Assembly: GCF_000006945.2 (NCBI RefSeq)
Contig: NC_003197.2
Location: 1,798,001 to 1,862,000, forward strand
DNA length: 64,000 bases
Direction of reading: 5' to 3'
DNA from: Salmonella enterica subsp. enterica serovar Typhimurium str. LT2
GTDB taxonomy: Bacteria > Pseudomonadota > Gammaproteobacteria > Enterobacterales > Enterobacteriaceae
Shown: positions 16,126 through 25,072 of the stretch, one piece after another
How positions within the stretch are numbered: the first letter of the stretch is position 1
Layout of the letters: the number at the start of each line of letters is the position of its first letter
Made by a program: the position numbers and the translations under genes
The notes under the pieces: model-generated
The model's input: the letters and a program-made list of their open reading frames with translations, nothing else
Told to the model about the DNA's origin: nothing
Database searches by the model: none

Positions 16126-16362
16126 GACTCCCACCTTGATTAAATAACGCGACTTGCGCTCAGTGTACAACAGGCATCGAAGTCAGTCTCTCTTCATCCG
16201 TATGCCTGTTGAGGAAGAAAAAGTATGACAAGACGTTCATTTTACGGCGTTATCGCCCCTGTCTGATTGAAAAAAAAGGCGCTTTCAGGCATAAACCCGA
16301 AAAGTTAACGCGAAGATAAGACAACCTGGCAGGACGGTGCACCACACCGTTGAGGAGTAGCC

Positions 16363-17124
16363 ATGCATTACCAACCGAAACAAGATCTATTGCAAAACCG
16401 CATTATTCTGGTCACTGGCGCCAGCGATGGCATTGGGCGGGAAGCCGCGCTCACGTATGCGCGTTACGGCGCAACGGTGATTCTGCTGGGACGCAACGAA
16501 GAGAAACTGCGTCGGGTCGCGCAGCACATTGCTGACGAGCAACATGTTCAACCACAGTGGTTTACGCTCGATCTGCTGACCTGCACCGCTGAAGAGTGCC
16601 GGCAAGTGGCCGACCGCATCGCCGCGCACTATCCCCGCCTGGATGGCGTCCTGCACAATGCCGGGTTACTGGGGGAAATCGGCCCAATGAGCGAACAAGA
16701 TCCGCAGATCTGGCAGGATGTCATGCAGGTAAACGTTAACGCCACCTTTATGCTCACCCAGGCGCTGTTACCGTTATTATTGAAGTCCGATGCCGGCTCG
16801 CTGGTCTTTACGTCATCAAGCGTTGGCCGTCAGGGACGCGCCAACTGGGGCGCCTATGCCACCTCGAAGTTTGCTACTGAAGGAATGATGCAGGTGCTGG
16901 CGGACGAATACCAGAACCGTTCTCTGCGTGTTAACTGCATTAACCCGGGCGGCACGCGCACCAGTATGCGCGCCAGCGCCTTTCCGACGGAAGATCCACA
17001 GAAATTAAAAACGCCTGCCGATATTATGCCGCTTTACCTGTGGCTTATGGGCGACGACAGTCGCCGTAAAACCGGTATGACCTTTGACGCCCAACCGGGC
17101 CGTAAACCAGGAATCGCCCAATGA
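16363..17124 (+). CDS. yciK: Short-chain dehydrogenase YciK
   Basis: A 253-residue short-chain dehydrogenase/reductase. The Rossmann NAD(P)-binding motif is LVTGASDGIG (about 18-27), the NNAG-type motif is HNAGLLG, and the Ser-Tyr-Lys catalytic triad occurs in FTSSSVGRQGRANWGAYATSK. The C-terminal PGG turn is INPGGTRTSM. The start at 16363 has GAGGAG at 16352-16357. It overlaps btuR by four bases (ATGA), so the two are co-translated, although the substrate is unknown and a cobalamin link is not established by the sequence. Confidence 0.94.
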   Translation: MHYQPKQDLLQNRIILVTGASDGIGREAALTYARYGATVILLGRNEEKLRRVAQHIADEQHVQPQWFTLDLLTCTAEECRQVADRIAAHYPRLDGVLHNAGLLGEIGPMSEQDPQIWQDVMQVNVNATFMLTQALLPLLLKSDAGSLVFTSSSVGRQGRANWGAYATSKFATEGMMQVLADEYQNRSLRVNCINPGGTRTSMRASAFPTEDPQKLKTPADIMPLYLWLMGDDSRRKTGMTFDAQPGRKPGIAQ

Positions 17125-17711
17125 GTGATGAACGTTATCAGCAGCGCCAGCAGAAGGTAAAAGATCGGGTTGACGCCCGTGTCGCCCAGGCACAGGAAGA
17201 GCGCGGTATTATTATCGTGTTTACTGGCAATGGTAAGGGCAAAACCACGGCGGCTTTCGGAACTGCCGCCCGCGCCGTAGGACACGGTAAAAACGTAGGC
17301 GTGGTGCAATTTATTAAGGGCACCTGGCCCAACGGCGAGCGTAATCTGCTGGAACCGCATGGCGTCGAATTTCAGGTGATGGCAACGGGATTTACCTGGG
17401 AGACGCAAAATCGCGAGGCAGACACCGCAGCATGTATGGCCGTTTGGCAGCATGGGAAACGGATGCTGGCCGATCCGCTGCTTGATATGGTAGTACTGGA
17501 TGAGCTGACCTATATGGTGGCGTATGACTATTTACCGCTGGAAGAGGTCATAAGCGCGCTAAACGCGCGCCCTGGTCACCAGACGGTGATTATTACAGGT
17601 CGCGGCTGTCACCGGGATATTCTTGATCTTGCGGATACCGTCAGCGAACTGCGTCCGGTTAAACATGCTTTTGACGCGGGCGTAAAAGCCCAGATGGGAA
17701 TTGATTATTAA
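17121..17711 (+). CDS. btuR: Cob(I)yrinic acid a,c-diamide adenosyltransferase BtuR/CobA
   Basis: This enzyme transfers adenosine from ATP to the cobalt of corrinoids, forming adenosylcobalamin; in Salmonella the gene is named cobA. The 196-residue protein has the P-loop GNGKGKTT at residues 36-43, the AVGHGKNVGVVQFIKG strand, and the Asp-rich LDMVVLDELTYMVAYDYL segment. It starts at 17121 in the last four bases of yciK. A REP element follows at 17714. It serves both de novo and salvage B12 routes. Confidence 0.96.
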   Translation: MSDERYQQRQQKVKDRVDARVAQAQEERGIIIVFTGNGKGKTTAAFGTAARAVGHGKNVGVVQFIKGTWPNGERNLLEPHGVEFQVMATGFTWETQNREADTAACMAVWQHGKRMLADPLLDMVVLDELTYMVAYDYLPLEEVISALNARPGHQTVIITGRGCHRDILDLADTVSELRPVKHAFDAGVKAQMGIDY

Positions 17712-17713
17712 CC

Positions 17714-17751
17714 GTAGGCCGGATTAAGGCGTTTGCGCCGCCATCCGGCAC
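17714..17751. repeat. REP element
   Basis: GTAGGCCGGATTAAGGCG and CGCCGCCATCCGGCAC form a REP-type palindrome between the convergent btuR and rluB genes. Confidence 0.85.
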
Positions 17752-17797
17752 AAACCCTCTTGTCTGATGATCCTCGGCCTATAGACCGCGGTAGAGA

Positions 17798-18673
17798 TTA
17801 CCCGTTGTTATTACGCCCACCGGAGCGGCGTCCGCCAGCTATCTGGCTGTGGCGTTTTACCGCCCGACGGATCTGGTTCGCTTTCATACGACGACGGTCT
17901 TTTTCGACGGCAACCTTCGACGAGGTTTCCGGCGGGAGCTCTACCAGACCACGCAGATAGTTCGTTTGCGCGAGGTCGAGCTCAGTCCAGCCGCCGCGCG
18001 GCAGGCCTTTCGGCAGCGGGATATCGCCGTAACGAACGCGGATCAGACGGCTGACCTGAACGCCTACCGCTTCCCACAGTCGGCGAACTTCGCGGTTGCG
18101 CCCTTCCGTCAGCGTCACGTTATACCACTGGTTAATGCCTTCGCCGCCGCTGAATTTAATGGTCTTAAATGCCGCCGGGCCATCTTCCAACTGTACGCCA
18201 CGGCTTAAATCACGCAGTTTCGATTCATCCACCTGACCGAACACGCGCACGGCATATTCACGTTCAACTTCGCGACTAGGATGCATCAGGCGGTTCGCCA
18301 GTTCACCGTCGGTGGTAAACAACAATAGCCCGCAGGTGTTGACATCCAGACGTCCTACCGCAATCCACCGCGCGCCGCGCAGTTTCGGTAAGCGATCAAA
18401 AACGGTTGGCCGCCCTTCAGGGTCATTGCGGGTACACAGTTCACCTTCTGGTTTGTAATAGGCCAGAACGCGGCAAATTTGTTCCGCCGACTCTTTCACC
18501 GAAATCAGGTGACCGTCGATACGGATTTTCAAACCGGGAGTGACTTCAACACGATCGCCAAGCGTGGCGATTTTACCGTCAACGCTGACACGTCCCGCTT
18601 CAATAATGGATTCGATTTCACGGCGAGAGCCGTGGCCAGCGCGCGCCAGCACTTTTTGTAACTTTTCGCTCAT
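17798..18673 (-). CDS. rluB: 23S rRNA pseudouridine 2605 synthase RluB
   Basis: RluB makes pseudouridine 2605 in 23S rRNA. The S4 RNA-binding domain is at about 1-65 (KLQKVLARAGHGSRREIE), and the RsuA-type catalytic domain has Asp110 in the GRLDVNTCG motif. The C-terminus is a long basic tail (RRMKANQIRRAVKRHSQ) ending in RRSGGRNNNG, which is characteristic of RluB. The ATG at 18673 gives 291 residues, as in E. coli; a longer in-frame reading from 18700 adds nine residues. It converges on btuR. Confidence 0.95.
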   Translation of the reverse strand: MSEKLQKVLARAGHGSRREIESIIEAGRVSVDGKIATLGDRVEVTPGLKIRIDGHLISVKESAEQICRVLAYYKPEGELCTRNDPEGRPTVFDRLPKLRGARWIAVGRLDVNTCGLLLFTTDGELANRLMHPSREVEREYAVRVFGQVDESKLRDLSRGVQLEDGPAAFKTIKFSGGEGINQWYNVTLTEGRNREVRRLWEAVGVQVSRLIRVRYGDIPLPKGLPRGGWTELDLAQTNYLRGLVELPPETSSKVAVEKDRRRMKANQIRRAVKRHSQIAGGRRSGGRNNNG

Positions 18674-18773
18674 AGAGCTTCCTTCAGGTGTCGCCTTCAC
18701 AGGCGTCGAACAGGAGAATGAACGGCGCGTTGCCGCGCCATTTTAAGGCCGCGTAGTATACAGGCTTACGCCC

Positions 18774-19394
18774 TTATAAGAAAGGTGTAACGTCGCCGAC
18801 GCCTTCGCGCAGCACCACCGGGGAGTCATTGGTCAAATCGATTACCGTGGTAGGCTGTTGACCGAGGTAACCACCGTGGATGATCAGATCCACCTGCTTC
18901 TCCAGCCGATCTTTAATCTCCTCCGGGTCCGACTCGGTAAAATCGCTGCCAGGCAGCATCAACGACGTCGAGAGCATCGGTTCGCCCAGCGTATCCAATA
19001 ACGCCAACGCAATCGGGTTTGACGGTACGCGCAGGCCGATAGTTTTACGCTTTTCCTGCAACAGACGGCGCGGCACCTCTTTTGTCCCCTTCAGGATAAA
19101 GGTGTAATTACCCGGCGTATTGTTTTTCATCAGACGAAATGCCACGTTGTCGACGTAGGAGTAGGTCGACAACTCGGACAAATCGCGGCACATCAGCGTG
19201 AAGTTGTGGCCGTCCGGCAGATGACGGATGCGGCAAATGCGCTCCATTGCGCCTTTGTCTTCAATTTTACAACCAAGGGCATAGCCGGAATCGGTTGGAT
19301 AAACAATAACACCGCCTTTACGCACAATGTCGACGGCCTGATTAATCAGCCGTTGCTGTGGGTTATCCGGATGGATATAAAAAAACTGGCTCAT
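18774..19394 (-). CDS. yciO: Sua5/YciO/YrdC-family protein YciO
   Basis: A 206-residue YrdC/Sua5-family protein with the double-stranded-RNA-binding type fold (QAVDIVRKGGVIVYPTDSGY, then RICRIRHLPDGHNFTL). Related proteins (TsaC) make threonylcarbamoyl-AMP for tRNA modification, but YciO itself is reported only to have weak related activity, so I leave the substrate open. The ATG at 19394 matches E. coli (MSQFFYIHPDNP); an in-frame reading to 19625 adds 77 non-conserved residues that run over the rnm 3' end. The gene lies 7 bases after rnm and is probably one operon with it. Confidence 0.92.
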   Translation of the reverse strand: MSQFFYIHPDNPQQRLINQAVDIVRKGGVIVYPTDSGYALGCKIEDKGAMERICRIRHLPDGHNFTLMCRDLSELSTYSYVDNVAFRLMKNNTPGNYTFILKGTKEVPRRLLQEKRKTIGLRVPSNPIALALLDTLGEPMLSTSLMLPGSDFTESDPEEIKDRLEKQVDLIIHGGYLGQQPTTVIDLTNDSPVVLREGVGDVTPFL

Positions 19395-19401
19395 ACTTCC
19401 C

Positions 19402-20271
19402 TCACTGTGATATTTGCGGCTGTTCCCATGTCTGCCATACGCCTTCAACGCCAGCGGGCAGCCAGAGTTTACGCCCCAACTCAATCCACGGGCAGGGCTG
19501 ATGGAAATCAGATCCAAGCGATGCCCATAAATGATGCTGACGCGCAAGCGTCGCCAGTTGGGTGCGTTCATTGGGCGATTGTTGGCACTGCGCCACTTCC
19601 ATCGCGTCGCCGTGATGGTCGGCAAAATGCGCCACTAATCTTTTCAGCCACTTAGCGCTAAGGTCGTAGCGTCCCGGATGGGCCAACACCGCCTTACCGC
19701 CAGAATGATGAATGACATCAATAGCTTGTTCTATTGTACACCACTGCGGCGGAACGTAACCGGTTTTCCCACGCGCGAGATATTTTTTAAAAACATCCGC
19801 CATGGTCGCGGCTTTGCCGCACTCCACCAGAAAGCGGGCGAAGTGGCCGCGCGTCACCGCGCCGCCATTGGCCAGTCTCAATGCCCCTTCCCACGCGCCG
19901 GGAATATGGGCTTTTTCCAGACGCTCCGCAATGAGCCGACCGCGTGCCTGACGCCGCTCTGTCTGCTGCGCCAGAAAATCGCGCATTGCCGGATGCGCAA
20001 TATCAATATTCAGACCCACAATGTGAATCTCATGATTCTCCCAGACCGTTGAAATCTCCACGCCGGGAATAAGATTCAGGGCCAGTCCGGAACGTGAAAT
20101 TTCTTCTCTTGCCGCAGGAATCGCGGCTGTGGTGTCATGATCGGTAATCGCCAGCGTGCCGACTCGCATCTCTACCGCACGGTGTACTAATGTTTCTGGC
20201 GTCAACAGTCCATCGGACGCCGTGGTATGACTGTGCAGATCGTAAATCACTGCGTAATTCGTGTCGCTCAA
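19402..20271 (-). CDS. rnm: PHP-domain 5'-3' exoribonuclease RNase AM (Rnm/YciV/TrpH)
   Basis: A PHP-domain metal-dependent phosphoesterase. The metal-binding motifs are in order: YDLHSHTTASDG, ITDHDT, PGVEIS, GKAVLAHPGRY and GSDFHQP. In E. coli Rnm is a 5'-3' exonuclease that trims the 5' ends of 5S, 16S and 23S rRNA precursors. The start is uncertain. A TTG at 20271 has GGGAG five bases upstream and aligns with E. coli (SDTNYAVI), giving 289 residues. An in-frame ATG at 20283 gives 293 but has a poor ribosome site. The gene is divergent from the trp promoter, which begins within 100 bases. Confidence 0.92.
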   Translation of the reverse strand: MSDTNYAVIYDLHSHTTASDGLLTPETLVHRAVEMRVGTLAITDHDTTAAIPAAREEISRSGLALNLIPGVEISTVWENHEIHIVGLNIDIAHPAMRDFLAQQTERRQARGRLIAERLEKAHIPGAWEGALRLANGGAVTRGHFARFLVECGKAATMADVFKKYLARGKTGYVPPQWCTIEQAIDVIHHSGGKAVLAHPGRYDLSAKWLKRLVAHFADHHGDAMEVAQCQQSPNERTQLATLARQHHLWASLGSDFHQPCPWIELGRKLWLPAGVEGVWQTWEQPQISQ

Positions 20272-20342
20272 GGCGGCTCCCATAGAGATAAAGTTATGTC
20301 ATGTACATCATAACGGTTCCGGCAAATATACTGAAATAGGTG

Positions 20343-20377
20343 TTGACATTATTCCATCGAACTAGTTAACTAGTACG
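20343..20377 (+). promoter_or_regulatory. trp promoter and TrpR operator
   Basis: The -35 box TTGACA is at 20343-20348 and the -10 box TTAACT at 20366-20371, with 17 bases between. The operator is the near-palindrome CGAACTAGTTAACTAGTACG at 20358-20377, which contains the TrpR half-sites CTAG and overlaps the -10. Transcription would start just before the leader peptide. Confidence 0.95.
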
Positions 20378-20404
20378 AAAGTTCACATGAAGAGGGTATC
20401 TAAA

Positions 20405-20449
20405 ATGGCAGCGACATTTGCATTACACGGTTGGTGGCGCACTTCCTGA
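20405..20449 (+). CDS. trpL: trp operon leader peptide TrpL
   Basis: A 14-residue leader peptide, MAATFALHGWWRTS, with two adjacent tryptophan codons at residues 10 and 11. Ribosome stalling at these codons when charged tRNA-Trp is low favours the antiterminator, so the peptide serves as the sensor of the attenuator. This sequence is the Salmonella form (AATFALHG in place of KAIFVLKG). Confidence 0.96.
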   Translation: MAATFALHGWWRTS

Positions 20450-20494
20450 TAGCGGGCGGTGTATGAACAGCTGTAATCAGCCAAACGATACCCG

Positions 20495-20521
20495 GCCCGC
20501 CTGTTAAGCGGGCTTTTTTTT
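20495..20521 (+). terminator. trp attenuator terminator (3:4 stem)
   Basis: GCCCGC (20495-20500) pairs with GCGGGC (20508-20513) across a 7-base loop, followed by eight T residues. It lies between the leader peptide and trpE, and the alternative 2:3 pairing would prevent it. Confidence 0.96.
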
Positions 20522-20543
20522 GAACAAAATAATGAGAATAACC

Positions 20544-22106
20544 ATGCAAACACCAAAACCCACGCTCGAACTGTTGACCTGCGATGCCGCCTATCGGGAA
20601 AACCCAACGGCGCTTTTTCACCAGGTCTGCGGCGATCGCCCGGCAACGCTGCTGCTGGAATCCGCGGATATCGACAGTAAAGATGATTTAAAAAGCCTGC
20701 TGCTGGTAGATAGCGCGCTGCGCATTACCGCTTTAGGTGACACTGTCACCATTCAGGCGTTATCTGATAATGGCGCCTCGTTATTGCCGCTACTGGATAC
20801 CGCCCTGCCCGCTGGCGTGGAGAACGATGTCCTGCCTGCCGGTCGCGTTCTACGCTTCCCGCCCGTCAGCCCATTATTAGATGAAGACGCCCGTTTATGC
20901 TCTCTGTCGGTATTTGATGCGTTCCGTCTGTTACAGGGAGTGGTGAACATACCGACGCAAGAGCGGGAGGCTATGTTTTTCGGCGGTCTGTTTGCCTACG
21001 ACCTGGTCGCTGGCTTTGAAGCGCTGCCACACCTTGAGGCTGGCAATAACTGCCCGGACTACTGCTTTTATTTAGCGGAAACGCTGATGGTTATAGATCA
21101 TCAGAAAAAAAGCACCCGTATTCAGGCCAGTCTGTTCACCGCCAGCGACCGGGAAAAACAGCGCCTCAACGCCCGCCTGGCGTACCTTAGCCAACAGTTA
21201 ACCCAGCCTGCGCCGCCGTTGCCGGTGACGCCGGTGCCGGACATGCGCTGTGAATGCAATCAGAGCGATGACGCGTTCGGCGCGGTGGTACGCCAGTTGC
21301 AAAAAGCCATCCGCGCGGGCGAGATATTTCAGGTGGTGCCGTCGCGCCGCTTTTCACTGCCCTGCCCGTCGCCGTTGGCTGCCTACTACGTGCTGAAAAA
21401 GAGCAACCCCAGCCCGTATATGTTCTTTATGCAGGATAATGATTTCACGCTTTTCGGCGCGTCGCCGGAAAGCTCGCTGAAATATGACGCAGCCAGCCGT
21501 CAGATTGAGATTTATCCCATCGCGGGTACCCGTCCACGCGGTCGCCGCGCCGATGGTACGCTGGACAGAGATCTCGACAGCCGTATTGAGCTGGACATGC
21601 GTACCGACCATAAAGAGCTTTCCGAACATCTGATGCTGGTCGATCTGGCGCGCAATGACCTGGCGCGCATCTGTACGCCGGGCAGTCGCTACGTTGCCGA
21701 TCTGACAAAAGTTGACCGCTATTCATACGTGATGCATCTGGTTTCCCGGGTGGTGGGCGAACTGCGTCACGATCTCGACGCGCTGCACGCCTATCGCGCC
21801 TGCATGAACATGGGCACCCTGAGCGGCGCGCCGAAAGTACGCGCCATGCAGTTGATTGCCGATGCGGAAGGACAGCGCCGCGGCAGCTATGGCGGCGCGG
21901 TCGGTTACTTCACCGCCCACGGCGATCTGGACACCTGTATTGTTATCCGTTCCGCGCTGGTGGAGAACGGTATCGCCACCGTACAGGCGGGTGCCGGAAT
22001 TGTGCTGGACTCTGTTCCGCAGTCTGAAGCCGATGAAACCCGTAATAAAGCGCGCGCCGTATTGCGTGCTATCGCCACCGCGCATCATGCACAGGAGACC
22101 TTCTGA
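20544..22106 (+). CDS. trpE: Anthranilate synthase component I TrpE
   Basis: TrpE makes anthranilate from chorismate and ammonia delivered by the TrpD amidotransferase. The ATG at 20544 gives 520 residues, family length. The tryptophan feedback site is visible as LLLES, with Ser40. The chorismate-binding catalytic part includes FQVVPSRRFSL, the FGASPESSLK strand, IYPIAGTRPRGR, the DHKELSEHLMLVDLARND segment and the AGAGIVLDS turn. It overlaps trpD by two bases (TGATG), the known coupling of these two subunits. Confidence 0.98.
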   Translation: MQTPKPTLELLTCDAAYRENPTALFHQVCGDRPATLLLESADIDSKDDLKSLLLVDSALRITALGDTVTIQALSDNGASLLPLLDTALPAGVENDVLPAGRVLRFPPVSPLLDEDARLCSLSVFDAFRLLQGVVNIPTQEREAMFFGGLFAYDLVAGFEALPHLEAGNNCPDYCFYLAETLMVIDHQKKSTRIQASLFTASDREKQRLNARLAYLSQQLTQPAPPLPVTPVPDMRCECNQSDDAFGAVVRQLQKAIRAGEIFQVVPSRRFSLPCPSPLAAYYVLKKSNPSPYMFFMQDNDFTLFGASPESSLKYDAASRQIEIYPIAGTRPRGRRADGTLDRDLDSRIELDMRTDHKELSEHLMLVDLARNDLARICTPGSRYVADLTKVDRYSYVMHLVSRVVGELRHDLDALHAYRACMNMGTLSGAPKVRAMQLIADAEGQRRGSYGGAVGYFTAHGDLDTCIVIRSALVENGIATVQAGAGIVLDSVPQSEADETRNKARAVLRAIATAHHAQETF

Positions 22107-23701
22107 TGGCTGATATTCTGCTGCTCGATAACATCGACTCGTTTACCTGGAACCTGGCAGATCAGCTACGGACCAACGGTCATAACGTGGTGATTTACCG
22201 TAACCATATTCCGGCGCAGACGCTTATCGATCGCCTGGCGACAATGAAAAATCCGGTGCTAATGCTCTCCCCCGGTCCGGGCGTTCCCAGCGAGGCAGGC
22301 TGTATGCCGGAGCTGCTGACCCGACTACGCGGCAAGTTACCGATCATCGGCATTTGTCTGGGGCATCAGGCGATTGTCGAAGCTTACGGCGGTTATGTCG
22401 GTCAGGCGGGAGAAATCCTGCATGGCAAAGCCTCCAGCATTGAGCATGACGGTCAGGCGATGTTCGCCGGGCTGGCGAATCCGCTACCGGTCGCGCGTTA
22501 TCATTCGCTGGTCGGCAGTAATGTTCCTGCCGGGCTGACCATTAACGCCCATTTCAACGGCATGGTGATGGCGGTACGTCATGATGCGGATCGCGTTTGC
22601 GGTTTTCAATTTCATCCTGAGTCCATCCTGACGACACAGGGCGCGCGTCTACTGGAGCAAACATTAGCCTGGGCGCAGCAAAAGCTGGAACCGACCAACA
22701 CCCTACAGCCGATTCTGGAGAAACTCTATCAGGCGCAAACACTGACGCAACAAGAGAGCCATCAGTTGTTTTCGGCGGTCGTCCGCGGCGAACTTAAGCC
22801 TGAACAGCTCGCCGCCGCGCTGGTGAGCATGAAAATTCGCGGCGAGCATCCCAATGAAATTGCCGGCGCCGCCACTGCGTTACTGGAAAATGCCGCCCCG
22901 TTCCCGCGCCCGGAGTATCTGTTTGCGGATATCGTTGGTACCGGCGGCGATGGCAGTAACAGTATCAATATCTCTACCGCCAGCGCCTTTGTCGCGGCGG
23001 CCTGTGGACTGAAAGTGGCGAAACACGGCAACCGTAGCGTGTCCAGCAAATCGGGGTCATCCGATCTGCTGGCGGCGTTCGGTATTAATCTGGATATGAA
23101 CGCCGATAAATCACGTCAGGCGTTAGATGAACTGGGCGTCTGTTTCCTGTTTGCGCCGAAATATCACACCGGACTCCGTCACGCGATGCCGGTTCGCCAA
23201 CAGTTAAAAACGCGAACCCTGTTCAACGTACTCGGCCCGCTGATCAACCCGGCGCATCCGCCGCTGGCGTTGATTGGCGTCTATAGCCCGGAACTGGTGC
23301 TGCCGATTGCGGAAACCTTACGGGTACTGGGCTATCAGCGCGCGGCGGTGGTACATAGCGGCGGCATGGATGAGGTTTCGCTCCATGCGCCGACGATTGT
23401 CGCGGAGCTGCATGATGGCGAAATTAAAAGCTATCAACTTACGGCGGAGGATTTTGGCCTGACGCCTTACCATCAGGATCAGTTGGCTGGCGGCACGCCG
23501 GAAGAAAACCGTGACATTCTGACGCGGTTATTACAAGGTAAAGGCGATGCCGCGCATGAGGCCGCCGTCGCCGCCAACGTGGCGATGCTGATGCGTCTGC
23601 ATGGTCAGGAAGATCTCAAGGCCAACGCGCAAACCGTGCTTGATGTTCTGCGCAACGGCACCGCATATGACAGAGTCACCGCACTGGCGGCAAGAGGGTA
23701 A
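22106..23701 (+). CDS. trpD: Bifunctional glutamine amidotransferase / anthranilate phosphoribosyltransferase TrpD (TrpGD)
   Basis: A fusion of 531 residues. Residues 1-195 are the glutamine amidotransferase of anthranilate synthase, with the nucleophile Cys84 in GICLGHQAI and the HPES motif near 170. Residues about 200-531 are the anthranilate phosphoribosyltransferase, with the PRPP loop GTGGDGSNSINISTA. It starts inside the trpE stop (TGATG) and ends 3 bases before trpC. In E. coli and Salmonella a weak internal promoter for trpCBA lies in the distal part of this gene; I did not assign it here. Confidence 0.97.
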   Translation: MADILLLDNIDSFTWNLADQLRTNGHNVVIYRNHIPAQTLIDRLATMKNPVLMLSPGPGVPSEAGCMPELLTRLRGKLPIIGICLGHQAIVEAYGGYVGQAGEILHGKASSIEHDGQAMFAGLANPLPVARYHSLVGSNVPAGLTINAHFNGMVMAVRHDADRVCGFQFHPESILTTQGARLLEQTLAWAQQKLEPTNTLQPILEKLYQAQTLTQQESHQLFSAVVRGELKPEQLAAALVSMKIRGEHPNEIAGAATALLENAAPFPRPEYLFADIVGTGGDGSNSINISTASAFVAAACGLKVAKHGNRSVSSKSGSSDLLAAFGINLDMNADKSRQALDELGVCFLFAPKYHTGLRHAMPVRQQLKTRTLFNVLGPLINPAHPPLALIGVYSPELVLPIAETLRVLGYQRAAVVHSGGMDEVSLHAPTIVAELHDGEIKSYQLTAEDFGLTPYHQDQLAGGTPEENRDILTRLLQGKGDAAHEAAVAANVAMLMRLHGQEDLKANAQTVLDVLRNGTAYDRVTALAARG

Positions 23702-23704
23702 ATA

Positions 23705-25063
23705 ATGCAAACCGTTTTAGCGAAAATCGTCGCAGACAAGGCGATTTGGGTAGAAGCCCGCAAACAGCAACAGCCGCTGGCCAGTTTTCAAAATGAGATC
23801 CAGCCAAGTACACGCCATTTTTATGATGCGCTCCAGGGCGCGCGTACCGCCTTTATTCTGGAGTGTAAGAAAGCATCGCCATCAAAAGGCGTGATTCGCG
23901 ACGATTTCGATCCGGCGCGTATTGCCAGTATTTATCAACATTACGCCTCGGCGATCTCGGTGCTCACCGACGAAAAATATTTTCAGGGGAGCTTCGATTT
24001 TCTGCCGGTCGTTAGCCAAAGCGCGCCGCAGCCGATTCTGTGTAAGGATTTTATTATCGATCCCTATCAGATCTACCTTGCCCGTTACTATCAGGCCGAT
24101 GCCTGTTTACTGATGCTCTCGGTTCTGGATGACGAACAGTATCGCCAACTCTCCGCCGTCGCGCACAGTCTGAAAATGGGCGTGCTCACGGAGGTCAGTA
24201 ATGACGAAGAACGGGAGCGCGCGATAGCGTTAGGCGCAAAAGTGGTAGGTATCAACAATCGCGATCTGCGCGATCTGTCGATTGATTTGAATCGCACCCG
24301 CCAGCTGGCGCCAAAACTGGGCCACGGCGTGACTGTCATCAGCGAGTCCGGGATTAACACCTATGGTCAGGTACGCGAACTGAGCCACTTCGCCAACGGT
24401 TTTTTAATTGGCTCCGCGTTAATGGCGCATGACGATCTTAACGCCGCCGTCCGTCGCGTGCTGCTTGGCGAAAATAAAGTCTGCGGCCTGACCCGCGCCC
24501 AGGACGCTAAAGCGGCCTGTGACGCTGGCGCAATATATGGCGGGTTGATTTTTGTGCCCTCATCTCCGCGCGCGGTTAGCGTTGAGCAGGCGCGAGAAGT
24601 GATAAGCGGCGCGCCATTGCAGTATGTCGGCGTTTTCAAGAACGCTGATATCGCCGATGTTTGCCAGAAAGCCGCCGTCCTGTCGCTTTCTGCCGTACAG
24701 CTACATGGCAGCGAAGACCAGGCGTATGTCAACGCGCTGCGCGAGGCGTTGCCGAAACAGGTGCAAATCTGGAAGGCGCTGAGCGTTAGCGATGCCCTTC
24801 CCGCACGCGATTATCACCATGTCGATAAATACATTTTCGACAATGGGCAAGGCGGCAGCGGGCAGCGCTTCGACTGGTCACTGCTACAGGGGCAACCGCT
24901 GGATAATGTGTTACTGGCGGGCGGGCTGGCGGCCGATAACTGCGTCCAGGCGGCGCAAGTCGGCTGTGCCGGTCTCGATTTTAATTCAGGTGTGGAGTCA
25001 CAGCCGGGCATCAAAGATGCTCGTCTTCTGGCCTCAGTTTTTCAGACACTGCGCGCATATTAA
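23705..25063 (+). CDS. trpC: Bifunctional indole-3-glycerol phosphate synthase / phosphoribosylanthranilate isomerase TrpC (TrpCF)
   Basis: A fusion of 452 residues with two TIM barrels. The first, about 1-255, is indole-3-glycerol phosphate synthase (FILECKKASPSKG, LCKDFIIDPYQI, ISESGI). The second, about 256-452, is phosphoribosylanthranilate isomerase (KVCGLTRAQDA, VGVFKN, and LLAGGLAADN). They carry out consecutive steps of tryptophan synthesis. The trpB start is 9 bases downstream. No missing key residue was seen. Confidence 0.97.
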   Translation: MQTVLAKIVADKAIWVEARKQQQPLASFQNEIQPSTRHFYDALQGARTAFILECKKASPSKGVIRDDFDPARIASIYQHYASAISVLTDEKYFQGSFDFLPVVSQSAPQPILCKDFIIDPYQIYLARYYQADACLLMLSVLDDEQYRQLSAVAHSLKMGVLTEVSNDEERERAIALGAKVVGINNRDLRDLSIDLNRTRQLAPKLGHGVTVISESGINTYGQVRELSHFANGFLIGSALMAHDDLNAAVRRVLLGENKVCGLTRAQDAKAACDAGAIYGGLIFVPSSPRAVSVEQAREVISGAPLQYVGVFKNADIADVCQKAAVLSLSAVQLHGSEDQAYVNALREALPKQVQIWKALSVSDALPARDYHHVDKYIFDNGQGGSGQRFDWSLLQGQPLDNVLLAGGLAADNCVQAAQVGCAGLDFNSGVESQPGIKDARLLASVFQTLRAY

Positions 25064-25072
25064 GGAAAAAAC

